Source of the DNA: Takakia lepidozioides
Taxonomy: Eukaryota; Streptophyta; Takakiopsida; Takakiales; Takakiaceae
Assembly (NCBI GenBank): GCA_030704615.1
Contig: CM060732.1
Location: forward strand, 25,918,001-25,982,000
Length of the DNA stretch: 64,000 bases
Direction of reading: 5' to 3'
Shown: positions 45,669-57,700 of the stretch, in pieces
Layout: every line of letters begins with the position of its first letter
Position numbering within the stretch: the stretch's first letter is position 1
Translations under genes and position numbers: made by a program
The notes under the pieces: generated by a model
Told to the model about the DNA's origin: nothing
What the model saw: only the letters and a program-made list of their open reading frames with translations
Database searches by the model: none

Positions 45669-47906
45669 TCACCAGTAATCCCCACATGAACAATCCCCAT
45701 CTTGGAAGTGGTGAAAGCGGCTGGCATCCCGTACAACAACTGCTCGCCCAACAACCTTTGAGATGAACTTAGTGGCGGTGTGGCAGTCACCACACACCCT
45801 AAGGTTCTTGATGATGCGGATAGGCACCCCTGGGGGCGTACTAATGAGCCCAAAAGCAATGGCTAGCTTCTCACTGTGGTGGCAAAGAGAAAGTTCCTTT
45901 TGCTCTTCCTCCAACTCACGTAATACAAAGCGTGTGTCAGGCACATACCCTGCCTCCTTCATCTGCCCAGACAACCTGTTCAGCTCGGCGTGGATTTCGT
46001 CGATCCGTGGATGCAAATTGTCATTTACAATAAATGTATGTACACGGTTGTCCACCTCAATGGAGGTGCACCCTGGCTCCTTTCTGACACCTCTATCTTC
46101 CATAATTTTTCTCATCTTCGCTTTCTCTTCATATCTGCCTGCCGAAGCATAGATATTTGATAGCAGCACATAAGCTGCGGAGTTTTCTGGATCCAACTCA
46201 AGAATACATTTTGCAACATGCTCGGCTAGCTTCACATTGCCATGAATCTTGCAGGCACCAAGTAAGGCACCCCACACTGAAGCATTTGGTTCCACTGGCA
46301 TTTTCTTGATGAGATCTTCTGCCTCCTCCAATTTCCCTGAACGGCCAAGAAGGTCCACCATGCAGCCAAAGTGTTCCACTGTGGGTGTGAGGCTATGATC
46401 TCGACTCATGGAATCGAAGTAGTGACGGCCTTCATTCAGTAGGCCAACATGGCTACACACAGAGAGAAGAGAAATAAAAGTGATACCGTTCGGCTTCAAG
46501 CCTTCTCGTTGCATTTGTTCAAAAAGTTGCAAGGCTTCCTTCCCACACCCATGCTGGGCACATCCTGCAATCATAGCATTCCATGAGATAATGTTTCGTT
46601 CAGCCATATTATTGAACACACGAAATGCATCCATCATGCTCCCGCATTTGGCATACATGTCAACCAGGGCAGTCTCCAAATTAATATATGGCGCTATTCC
46701 AGCTTTGGTGATGTCAACATGGACCTGTCTGCCCTTTTCCAGGGCTCCTAAGCTGGCACACGCATTGAGAACGCAGGTGAACGTAACCCTATCGGGCGTC
46801 ACCCGTGCCAACTGCATTTGCTCATATATCTCTAAAGCCTCCCTACCACACCCGTTCTGAGCATATCCTGCGATCATGGCATTCCATGTGATCACATCTC
46901 GTTCAACCGTACTCTCAAACACTTGATGTGCATCCTTCATGCTCCCACATTTGCTATACATGTCCACAAGGGCAGTGTCCAACTTAGTATATGATGCAAT
47001 TCCACCTTTGATGATGTCCGCATGGACCTCCTTGGCTGTTTCCAGAGCTCCAAGGCTGGAACATGCATTGAGAACACAAATGAATGTGACCTTGTCGGGC
47101 ATCACACCTTCCTGTTGCATTTGCTTGTAGATCTTCAAAGCCTCTGTGTGACATTCAAGCTGGGTATATCCTCCAATCATAGCGTTCCATGAGACCACAT
47201 CCCGATTAACCATTTCTTCGAACACTTGACGTGCATCCTCCATGCTCCCACATTTGGCATACATGTCAACAAGGCTATTCTCCAGATTAGTATATGATAA
47301 GATTCCAGCTTTGATGACATCTGCGTGGACCTTTTTCCCCTCTTCGAGAGCTCCTAGGCGGGCACATGCATTGAAAATGCAAATGAAAGTAACCCTGTCA
47401 GGCGTCATCCCTTGCCTTTGCATTTGCTCATACATCATGAAAGCCTCTTCAGCAGGCCCATGCTTGGCATATCCTGCCATCATTATAGTCCAAGCAAACA
47501 AATCTCGTTCAGGCATTTGGTCGAACACTTGACGTGCTGTCGCCATTTTCCCACACTTTGAATACATGTTGACAAGGGTGCTCAGTAGATAGATGTTTGG
47601 TTTGAGTCCACTTTTAATAATGTGGGCATGCACTTGCTTTCCCTTTACTAGGTCTTTCATGTTGACGCACTCCTGCAAGAGACATAAGTAAGTATTAGAG
47701 TCTCCCTGAATGCCTTCTTGGTCCAAAAGGTGCAGTGCCTTCTTCAATTGTCCTGCCTTACATAGTGTCCTCACATCCACAATAGAACAGTTTTTGATGG
47801 CTCCTTCTGTTGGTCCCCTTTTATAAGCAGTGGTGATGGTCGAGGTGCAACCCCTGCTGCCAGTCTGTTGTCCAATAAGCAGCTGTGCCTGCTGCAAACT
47901 TGACAT
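45669..47906 (-). CDS. PLS-class pentatricopeptide repeat protein with E and DYW domains
   Basis: Intronless, 745 residues from the first ATG (47906); the frame is open 13 codons further upstream but without ATG. After an about 75-residue presumed organelle-targeting region, about 14 P/L/S motifs follow, then E1 and E2 motifs (about residues 545-610). A complete DYW cytidine-deaminase domain ends the protein: the GCTSIEV start, [10 protein letters not shown] (zinc-binding His and catalytic Glu), CGDCH (zinc cysteines) and C-terminal DYW. Such proteins bind one organellar RNA site and deaminate a specific C to U. Successive S-P-L triplets (101 residues) are very similar to one another, indicating internal amplification. 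The OSB-like gene ends only 144 bp upstream of this start on the same strand. Confidence 0.95.
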   Translation of the reverse strand: MSSLQQAQLLIGQQTGSRGCTSTITTAYKRGPTEGAIKNCSIVDVRTLCKAGQLKKALHLLDQEGIQGDSNTYLCLLQECVNMKDLVKGKQVHAHIIKSGLKPNIYLLSTLVNMYSKCGKMATARQVFDQMPERDLFAWTIMMAGYAKHGPAEEAFMMYEQMQRQGMTPDRVTFICIFNACARLGALEEGKKVHADVIKAGILSYTNLENSLVDMYAKCGSMEDARQVFEEMVNRDVVSWNAMIGGYTQLECHTEALKIYKQMQQEGVMPDKVTFICVLNACSSLGALETAKEVHADIIKGGIASYTKLDTALVDMYSKCGSMKDAHQVFESTVERDVITWNAMIAGYAQNGCGREALEIYEQMQLARVTPDRVTFTCVLNACASLGALEKGRQVHVDITKAGIAPYINLETALVDMYAKCGSMMDAFRVFNNMAERNIISWNAMIAGCAQHGCGKEALQLFEQMQREGLKPNGITFISLLSVCSHVGLLNEGRHYFDSMSRDHSLTPTVEHFGCMVDLLGRSGKLEEAEDLIKKMPVEPNASVWGALLGACKIHGNVKLAEHVAKCILELDPENSAAYVLLSNIYASAGRYEEKAKMRKIMEDRGVRKEPGCTSIEVDNRVHTFIVNDNLHPRIDEIHAELNRLSGQMKEAGYVPDTRFVLRELEEEQKELSLCHHSEKLAIAFGLISTPPGVPIRIIKNLRVCGDCHTATKFISKVVGRAVVVRDASRFHHFQDGDCSCGDYW

Positions 47907-48050
47907 CCTGCATGACTGAAACTTCTTCGTTACAAAGCTTTTCACCCCAAACTCACATAATATACGTCTACTAAGAATTCATCTTCCTAAGAGCAGGTGT
48001 TCTCTCTGAGAAAAAACTGTACCAACTCTCTATGTCTGAATTGGAGCTCT

Positions 48051-49192
48051 TCAATGATTATCAAAACAATACCCATTGTATTCTTGGCTGGAAACTGCAT
48101 GGTTTATGACGCCATCCCAACCATCACCGGACTGTGCTCGAACTTGTATCATAGCAGCTAGTGCGGTTTTCACCCAAGGCGGATTCGACCAACCGTCAAT
48201 CCAAAGGACCTCCTTTGTCCGTTTATGCCGGAAGTCCGGTGATCTCGGGCTTCTCTGAGAAAACCACCGGTGTGCAGCTGAGCATCGATAGCTTCAACCA
48301 CAGCCTCACCAGGCTACAACCACCAACACTCCATACGTATCATTTAAAAGACCCCAACATATGTTTGAGCAAACCAACTGCAATGCTTTTGTAGAGTAAC
48401 AATAATACTAACCGAGCTTCATTGTTACAAATCAAAGCTGAAAGAGCATGGCCCAGTCCAGATGAACGGTTTCCTCTTCTAGGAAGGGGTAACCAAGAGA
48501 TAAACTGACCTTATCAGACCTGTTGTCCCACCATTGCGAAGGATCTGACATGAACTCCCGCCAACGGCGTTCTATACTTACTCCTTCGCCTGCACGTGAA
48601 CACCATTGAAACTAAGTTAGCAGATTGACTTCTTATCTCACAATAGGGGTTCGATAAATTTAGTCTCTCTCTCTTCTCTCTCTCTTCTCTCAGGAAATTC
48701 TCAGAAGTTTCAGGTGATACTGAAAAGAGCTGATGGAGAGAGAAAAGGGTGCTAGTGGAGAGAGTACACCGGTGTCGATCACCCGCATTCCTCTACATCC
48801 CCTGAATGACCATTCTTCGACCTAAATGCTTGAACCGTACTGGCACAAATCCAAGACCAAAAAGAAGATAACAAAACCAGCTTCAATTCCGCACCTTTTC
48901 TCGGTCCCCTTGGAGGCTGGGGAAGCGTTACAGCCATCACTTGCAAGGGCCGCTTGCCCAGCATTGCCATGCTGGATGCCCATGTCAAACCCGCAGCCTG
49001 GCCTGTCAATCTGCTGCATGCTTTGAGTCCTCCCTCCCGCTCCTCGCACAAGGACTTGATTACGGTGATGTCTTTGTGCTCGCTCGGAAGAAGAATCGAG
49101 CACGCTGCCATCCCCGTCTCCCCCCCCGTCGCCATCTGCGAGCTCAGCTCCCGAGCGACGGAATCGGTTCGAAATAGGAATCTGTTAAGCAT
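48051..49192 (-). CDS. OSB-type 'PDF motif' protein, probable organellar DNA-binding
   Basis: Three exons, 48895-49192, 48510-48589 and 48051-48254, join in phase to 193 residues. Exons 2-3 encode RRWREFMSDPSQWWDNRSDK, then RSPDFRHKRTKEVLWIDGW and PPWVKTALAAM. This is the PDF motif (W..DP..WWDNR..K...PDF.HK.T...LW) that defines plant organellar single-stranded DNA-binding (OSB) proteins and alone binds ssDNA in that family. The exon 1 reading is weaker: it has targeting-like composition, and I do not see the usual OB-fold, so this may be a short PDF-only relative or another upstream exon may be missed. OSB proteins limit illegitimate recombination in organelle genomes. It lies head-to-tail with the DYW-PPR gene. 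Confidence 0.8.
48664..48692. repeat. CT-rich microsatellite in OSB-like intron 1
   Basis: CTCTCTCTCTTCTCTCTCTC-type run of about 29 bp on the plus strand, purine-rich on the transcript. Confidence 0.8.
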
Positions 49193-50422
49193 ATTTAGAC
49201 AGACCGAACCTAGGGCACAATATCGTTTCTAAAAATGGTTTCTAATATTAACCTCCGAGTAACCCCCCTGCAGGTTGTTTGGTGCTTGCAGTCTGTACTG
49301 GGGTTACTCCCTAAGCTAAGCTAACCTAACTCGGGTCCAGGGAAGCAGGAAGCCAGTCGGTGTTGCAGAGGTGTGCATGCCGCCCTCTCAACCGAGGCAC
49401 GAAATTGTGTGTGGGAGAGGAGAGATTGATGTACTTACGAGAGGAATTGAGGTTGCGAGGGAGTGATTGCGTTGCAATTTTGTTTTGGGTTGTGCTGAAT
49501 GCTTGCTTTAGCGATCACGTGGCTGCTTAGGGAACGCATGTGATTCAGACGGTTTTCCAGTACCACAGCCATCTGCTGGTACTGGGAGTCGATCCAGTTG
49601 CGGAATTCCAGAACAAACAAGATGACAGCAATGAGAAGGAGTGGAGGTTGACAGCAGGGATCTGTCACTGGTGAGGAAGGCGACAGATTGAAGCGTTGAT
49701 ATAGAGCGACACACATGAGCGACGCTCAGGCGATCCATGTACTACAGCATGGGTCATGCAGAAGGAGCGGACTGGCGTAGCGAGGGCGAGAGACGATGGC
49801 CACTGCCCTGTTTCTGACTGCCTGTCGGCGTAGGCTTTACCACAACGCTCAGCACCTTTATTCGAGGTACTCTTCTTAATAACGGGCAGTATTGAGGAAG
49901 GATTGTGGATGGTCATGATGTGTGTTGACAATGAGATGGTGAGAGGGGTAAGAGTCCCAGGAAGGTGGATTAGAAAATCTTTGTGACCACATCAAATTTA
50001 GGAACCGCAGTGATTGACATGAGTAATTTTGGACAGTCATCCAGACTAGGCCCTAATTCACGCCATCTCTCCCCCCTTTTTACATGTTTCTGTCAGAATT
50101 TGACCTAGTCTGAGAATTATAGCCAAAACCTTGGTCTTCTTGCAGAATTGCTGTAGTTGGTGAAATTTGAACCATTATAGACAGTACAGTGGTCATATCA
50201 ACACCAGGCAACACCGTGCTTGCTACGGGGAGCCCTTCCCATTTGTGCAGATTTTCTTACGGAAACATGCTCACAGTTTACAACTTAATGGAAAGCTTTT
50301 GCTGCTGATTCTGGGGCAGGCACCACACGCATGGAGGCTGCAAGCAACAGTGTGCCAATAGGGGGGTACCCGGGTGCCATCATTATGGTGGCAATGTATT
50401 CACACATGGATTCGCACAGACC
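49193..50422. promoter_or_regulatory. Divergent region between OSB-like and ABC1-kinase genes
   Basis: Holds both promoters and possibly an unseen first exon of the kinase gene (a candidate acceptor, CTGGGGCAG, ends near 50320). Minus-strand frames here (for example 49435-49716) have no match. Confidence 0.35.
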
Positions 50423-50488
50423 TTGTCAAAGAATTTCAAAGCTGACCATTTTCAACCACTTTCAGTCAGGAGTGGGGTAGGAGACACA

Positions 50489-53368
50489 ATGATTGCTGGA
50501 AGGGTGAGAGCTAGAGAATTCAATTCCAGGTATGAGGCCACATTTAATGGGCTGTCAGAGCTTGGTCGTGAGCTTTTAAAAGAGGTTCGGCAGGTCGTGC
50601 ATGCGACTGGAGAGTCAGTCGCAGCTGTTAGGGCAGATGTAAGATCCCAGGGGCAGGTGGCATGGCAGACCTTGTCTAACAAGGGCTACTTTAGGAAGCC
50701 CTTACTACCTCCATTGGGCAAGATTGTGAGTGCCACCAGCCTAGCTTGTGCACGCTCGCAGGTGGTACCCCGTATCTTTGCTGTAATGGTGGGGGAGGCT
50801 ACTTGGGCTCACCACAACACTGCTGTAGCTGAACAGCTTCAATTTACTCCTTCTGTTTACAGCCACACACAGTTTCACCCTGCATATCTACTTGCAATTC
50901 TACATTCGCTCCTGGAGGGTCTGATACTGTTGCTACGAGCAGCCTTCCTGGCAGCTCTTTTTACACCTGCGGTGGTTTTTGCCCCATTTGCGGACGCGTT
51001 TGGAGGAAAATATCGCCGACAATGGTTGCATTTGGTGCACTTTTCACTGGAGCATGCAGGTGCTGCATTTATCAAGTGGGGTCAGTGGGCAGCTACCCGG
51101 CCTGACCTTTTCCCCAGAGATCTTTGCAAAGAGCTATCAAAGCTGCATTCAAAGGCACCAGCTCATGATTTCGCGCAGACCCGACGGACAGTTGAAGGTG
51201 CTTTCGGACGGAAATTGCAGGAGATTTTTGAAGATTTTGAGGAGGAACCTGTGGCCTCCGGAAGTGTAGCCCAGGTGCACCGGGCTGTCTTACGGTTCCG
51301 GTACCCTGGCCAGAAGTCCAAGCCTATGCTAGTAGCTGTTAAGGTGCGGCACCCTGGGGTCACTGAAGTGATTCGCCGTGATTTCACCATTATAAATGCA
51401 ATAGCCAGGATCTCGGGTATTCTGCCTGGCCTGGGCTGGTTGAGGCTGGAGGAGAGTGTCCAACAGTTTGCGGTGTTCATGTTGACCCAGGTACTCTTGT
51501 TGTTTCCCCTCACCAGGACAGAAGATATTAATCTCTTCCACTTCTCTCCTGCTTCCCCCAGAGAGTCGTGCAAGGCCATTACTCGTACCTCATTTTTCTT
51601 TGCGTCCATCATGTTTGTAGGAGGTTTGGCCAAACTGCTGTTCTGGTGCTGTCTTGTGAGGTTTGGGTTTATCCTGAATGGGGATCAACTATGGGAATGC
51701 AGGTTGATCTTGCAAGGGAGGCAGCCCATCTGAGCCGATTTATCTACAACTTCCGGAGATGGAAGGATGTCTCATTCCCGAAGCCTCTCTACCCACTCGT
51801 GCACCCGGCTGTTTTAGTGGAAACATATGAGCAAGGAGAAAGTGTGTCCCGTTTTGTGGATCGCCCTGGCAAGCATTGTCTTAATAGTGCTCTTGCTTCC
51901 ATTGGCACACATACCTTATTGAAAATGCTACTGGTACTCTCCTTATTCTGTTGTAAAGACCTGTCTTCTCTGCCCTTATTCCCTTCCTTTCAAATGTTCA
52001 TTGTGATGCTTTGACTCACATGCAAGTATATGGGGATGGAGCTAGTCAGCCCACCTTCAAATATGTTTTAGCATTGTCTACAAGTCATATGTCTTGGACT
52101 GAGCAGTGCGTGTGAATTCAATGGGTCCTATAATAACACAAAAAACCTCAATAACGCGGGGAAGTGCTTTTGTTTGTGGGCGGTGACCAGGTTGACAATT
52201 TCATTCATGCAGACATGCACCCGGGGAACATTCTGGTGCGTATGGAGCGTGGAAATTCCTCCCCAGGAAAGCGAATGTTTCGTTCCCGGCCACATGTAGT
52301 CTTGCTAGATGTTGGCATGACGGCAGAGCTATCACATAGGGACAGACACACCCTTCTTGAGTTTCTTAAGGCCGTGGCCTTAAAGGATGGACGTCAGGCA
52401 GCTGAATGCACCCTCAAATTTTCTCGGGCCCAGAGTTGTCCCAATCCATCTGCATTCATTGATGTGAGTCTTACTTGCTTTTTGAATTCTTGCTTTTTGG
52501 ACAGACAAGCTTTGTTTAACTCTGATAAATATTTGCTTAAAGGCGTCTCATGTATGAGGTGAAGAAGGCTGTTCTGAAGCAATTAGTTGTTCCTTCCACA
52601 CTGTCAGCCTACTCAGCTTGTTCTGTGAAAGCCATAACTGATTTCACGTCTTTAAAGTCGTGCATTGGTGCATACAGGATGTTTTCTCAGGGTTATCTTA
52701 TTGTCTGTTACAATATGGCCTGCTGCCAGTCTTTGAATTTCTGTGTGCCAATTGTTGACATGGTGTCCCCCCTCTTTGTGGGTCTGGTGAGTGGTAGATG
52801 CATGTATTAACCTGGAAATTGGAGAATTCCTTCTGCAGGATGTTGAGCAAGTCTTTCAGTACTGGGGGACTGAGGAGGGGGATGCATTGCACGCCGGGGA
52901 TTGCATGCAGGAGCTGCTAGAGCAAGTGCGGCGTCACAAAGTCAATATTGATGGCGACGTCTGCACCGTCCTAGTCACCACCCTTGTTCTGGAGGTTTGC
53001 GAGCTTTATCACAATATTTGTGTGAAAGAAGTGTGGTGCATTATCCTATGTGTATAAGTGTATTAATTAATTATGTGCCTTCTGTCACCTTGGCACCTCT
53101 TTTTTCTTCCATCTCTGCCCCCTAAGCACTCACTCCTCCAAAAAGGCTGATGTTGTTTTGTTCTTCTGAGGTTGGAAGTTCACTTGCAGTATGTATAGTG
53201 TTTTTGAATTTCAGAGTCCTCGGGTGCTGATATAGTTTGCTATGGCAGGGATGGCAACGGAAGCTGGACCCGGAGATAAATCTTGTAGATACACTGCATG
53301 ATTTGCTCTTCAAAGTGGATTGGGCAAGCTCTCTTTCCTATACCATTGATGGGCTTATGGGCCCTTAA
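50489..53368 (+). CDS. ABC1/UbiB-family atypical kinase (ADCK2-like)
   Basis: Exons 50489-51490, 51703-51933, 52191-52463, 52839-52994 and 53249-53368 join in phase. From the first in-frame ATG (50489) this gives 593 residues. The frame is open upstream without ATG, so a targeting exon may be missing. ABC1 hallmarks are in order: a hydrophobic segment (LLLRAAFLAALFTPAVVFAP), the KxGQ motif (FIKWGQWAATRPDLFP), the Ala/Ser loop (VASGSVAQVH), the VAVKVRHPG lysine, HADMHPGNILV (catalytic Asp and Asn) and LLDVGMTAEL (metal-binding DxG). The C-terminal block (QYWGTEEGDALHAGDCMQEL, GWQRKLDPE) matches the mitochondrial ADCK2-like group rather than plastoglobule ABC1Ks. Relatives support ubiquinone synthesis by ATPase activity that is not classical protein kinase activity. 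Confidence 0.92.
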
Positions 53369-54765
53369 TAAATTTTTTGACTCTGATATTTGCCACATTA
53401 GTCTTGTACAAAAGTATTGATTAATTGGTCAAATCACACAATATATTTGTCATAGTCATGTCACATGCATGCTGTCATCTTCAGACAAGCTTTCACTCAA
53501 ACATCTTTGCATTGTCCGACATATTGCCCTAAAGCCCACTATGCCTCTTGAAGCTGATTCTGCACCACCCATGAGGTATCTGTTGCAAATTATAGAGTAC
53601 ATACAGGGACGAAGCTCATAAGTCAGGGTTCTAAGCCCTGGCATAGTTTAGGTGAGATTGCAAAAACGTTGGACCTGAAGAAATACTCAAATTGATGGAC
53701 AGATCACTAATATTGGCAGAGATGAACTAACCATATCCAAGGTGGCGCACAAAAGAACGCTCAATTTTTCTTGTAAAAAAGAGACAGGGAATGGTGCTCT
53801 CATGATCAAATCGGAACAGGACATAACCTTGCAAGTGTATAAGGTTTTCAGGGGGAGGGGAATCTCCTAGGGCCACACTGGAAACAATTGCATCTCCAGA
53901 GAGGAGCACCTAAAAATTACTAAAAATACCAGATGATATAACAGCAAACAATCACCAACTGTTAGAGGGGCACAAAGGTTAAATCCACTGGTGCTTGCTA
54001 CAAAGAGCTTCAAAACTTAAATGAGCTTTCAGCTTAGAGTTTCTGTTTGATGTCTCAAGCATTCAAACTACATAGAAAAGGAAAATAAATCTGTCCAAAT
54101 CGAATTGAAAATTCTCTAACCATACAGAGAGAAATTAGGAAATCATGATGTGTGCACAAGTTTATTTCCAGAATAGTACCTCATTGAAGGGGATAATACA
54201 TAGAACCCAAAGCACCCCCAACTTCTAAGTAAAACTGACCTTGGGAGTTAAAAGAGCTTGATTAAATACTCCTGGACAGCCTATATCATGTCGTCACGAG
54301 AAAAACTGAAAGTACAGTCAGTTAACCTTCCCCACACAGGCCAGGCAATACACTGGGTCTAGGAATCAGTTGTCCACCTTCTCGATGGTCACAAATCTGG
54401 TCATTGCAAAGCTTGATTACAGCACTAACATCTGCGAGATGTCTACTAGCCAGATGCGCAGTAGCACATCACACAAGTATCTACATCTAGAAACCATAGT
54501 ATCTGGGTATAGGTGAGGATCGGTACATAAATAAGCAACATCTACATGGAGGGCGGCACTGCAAAAAGGTATTAACTCCACAAAAAACCAACTTAATTTG
54601 AAGCAGACCACCGTTTGATGTTGTATGTTTAGGGTAACATGGGGGAGTCAAGTCTGTGTCTCAATGAACTCCGCAATTAATGAATTCTGTAAATCTACAA
54701 TGTTGTTTTGGCCTAAGATATTGAATGGCTCATACCAGCAAACCTCCATTCGTACCTTCAGACTC
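53369..54765. other. Convergent intergenic region, ABC1 kinase and SEC8
   Basis: Likely 3' UTRs of both genes. No frame with a family match. Confidence 0.4.
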
Positions 54766-57700
54766 TCAGTACTTTCCAGGTGCCAGAATTCTGCCGATTC
54801 GTTGCACCGCATCTGCCGGTACTTCCCTGCCCGGAACGCTCACCTTCAGCAGACTTGAGTACCTGCAGCATTTCCCATAGTTTGCTCTCATGTCGGGCTC
54901 TACTTTCAACTTCGATCCACAAGAGGTGGAAGAAGACTCAAAATGCAGCCTAGACCTCATCCAAGGGCCTTAGACACACAATGTATGCCTCACAGAATGA
55001 CGAGAAAACTATGACAGTTATCTAAGCATTTCCCTACAAAGAGAGTTGATGTGAGGCACACGTACTCTGAAAAAGAGAACAGAGCATCATGCTCTGTTAC
55101 AAAAGCAATAAGTGCCTGCACCAGAGAAACCCAACCATTCCGATCCATTTTAGATCCTGAGAAAAATGCCTCTGGCAAGATCCACAACTTTCCATAGCCG
55201 CATGAGCAAGAGAGGGTTACCTCAAAGGGGAGGTTGAGGCATTCAAAATAGGTGCGCACACGGTCCAGACGTTCCTCCAAAAAGTCACCACTGCTTGCTG
55301 CAAGTGATGCTAATGCCTGGCATCCCATTCCCACCAGCCTCCCTTCAGTGAGCATATGCAGTTAAGAAGAAAGCTGAGATCCTGCACATATTCTCTGACC
55401 TCCTTTCTGTGGAATCAAAATGCGAAATGGGACTTCTCAGAAGAAATTATTACATCCACAAAAGGCCCAGAGAGGAAGATAGGACCTGCTGGAGGGCAAT
55501 GCAATTTCGGCAAATTTGACGTACTCCCAGCATATTTACTGAATTCATTTCATTCAAAGCCTGCCATCGAACCACCAATTTAAGAACACAGAAGTACCAT
55601 AAGATGTTGACATAAGATTGCTTCCGTTCTCGTCAAAATACAGTAGATTTGTCTGTAGGAATGCTGTTAAGCTTTCAACACTGTAAATGTGGTTGATGGA
55701 TATATTAGTCTATTAGTCTTCCATCTCTCACCATGAGTGTAACCAAAGGTTGGACGATAAGCATGGTTATGGTCAAAAGAGCTGACAGCAGGCCTGCAGG
55801 TGCACTGTGAGTATGTCGTGACATATTCGCAAATTCCCATAGTGGAGGAACGTGAATGCCTCACAGGCTTCCCAGTAGTATCCAATCCCAGTCATCCATG
55901 ATTGGAAGATAAAGATGACGCTTATCACATGTAAATATCAGAAAATAATGTCAAGCTTGACCTATCCATATGTTTCGTCACACACCACTAACCTTCATCC
56001 CTGCCAACCAGAGGGGTTTATTTGGCCCACAGCTGCTAAGACAATCTATCTATTTGTATACATATATGTGTCAACCTGAGGGCCTAATAAACTCTGAACT
56101 CACCTTTGCGACCACCAAAGATCAAATGAGATAGCCCCACATAGGAAACCAGAAAGAATGCTGTCTGATATCTTGGAGGGTCAATCTAGAATATAACAAA
56201 ACTTGACTATATCTAACACTGACCAGCTCTCTCCGGGTGTAGACATACTGAGTTCTACTAAGCACTGAAAGCTCCTAAGCAATCTAGCAGCCAATGTGGC
56301 CCTACCGATGTCAACAATTGTGGGCCATATATTTTTGTCAATAACTACATACAGCTCCAACCTCATAAATAGGAACGACAATCACCTTAATGAACGCAGT
56401 CGCTGACACACTGCAGATACCACCAAAGACATAGCTTCGTTTCAAAGGTGGTACATATGCAGCCATTTCCTCGTCTCTCCTTGCGATCTGTTGCATGGTC
56501 AACCAAAAACCATCAACCTACTGCCTGCCATGTGCGAGTTAGGACCAATAAAGGCTGCATACCAAGTACACCTGCAAGGAAGGACATGCTACGATATAAA
56601 AGTATTACATCAATCTAACCATTTTACAGAACCTTTCCAATTCTTGAAGGGATCTACCAAAGAACAGTCCTGTCAGATGCACTTGGACACACAGAAAGGA
56701 GCTCCACTGCAAATTCTTGCAGGTTACATCTACACGGCTGTACACAAACACTCAATTATAATTCAAGGGGAAAGACCTGAGTTGTAAGCGCCACAACAAA
56801 GTCTTCGGGCTCTTCAGCATCCTGGTCACTGAGATAAACCCTCCCTGCCATGCTCTGCCCTCCATGCCACAGCACATTCCTTAAAGGTTCAGCACCTAGA
56901 CCACACCTTCCATTGTGTTGAACCAGAAAGATTTTCTTGCTCAAATGGACAGTTTGAAATGAAGTTTGAGAGTCACAAGTTTGGCACACCATGCCCAGCT
57001 TGTTCTAGAGCCACATATGGTACGAAATTCGAAATTAGAGGACAACCCTAAACTAACATATACGTCACAATGCTACTTCCACTTGTACTAAAGCTTCAGA
57101 TAGGCAGAATCCTACTCTGTTCTTGACCAGCAGGATAACAGACCATGATAGATGCATGTAAGTCAATAAGGGGGAGAATCTGGAAATGAAACATGCACCA
57201 GCCCATCAAAGTTAACCCACACACCGTCAGTGCACAGGGTGCATCAGTGGTACCAAAAAAACTTTAGAATCCCCATACCTGGAGATGACAAATGGCTTCC
57301 AATTGCATTTCCACCCTAAGTGTACGCAAGCACTCTGCAGACAAGGCACTGTACTTCTCAGCCAGGATACCAAGCCCTGCAGTGAGTGCACTGCTTGTAC
57401 GCCGGTGGTGATGGACTTGATGCAGCGAGTTCTTCCTCTTCATTGGGGATCCTGGTGACGTATGCTGCCCCAACCTGCTTAACCGGGTCCCCATTAATTG
57501 CTGTCAACGTGGAAGACTAGAAACATAGAATACCTACTCTAATCATGGAAAGGTGCATTCATCAAGAAGTTTGAAAGAAATTACTCCACCCATGGAAGGA
57601 AGAGGGCCAACAGTGGCTAACCAAGAGCATGAGTGAGAAGTACCACAGATCAGTCACAAGAATAATGACCCAATCAGGAAAAACCAGCATCCTTGTGACA

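Noticed and set aside
45763-47532. Plus-strand open frames across the PPR gene
   Set aside because: Antisense shadows of the repetitive PPR coding sequence, recurring with the same triplet period.
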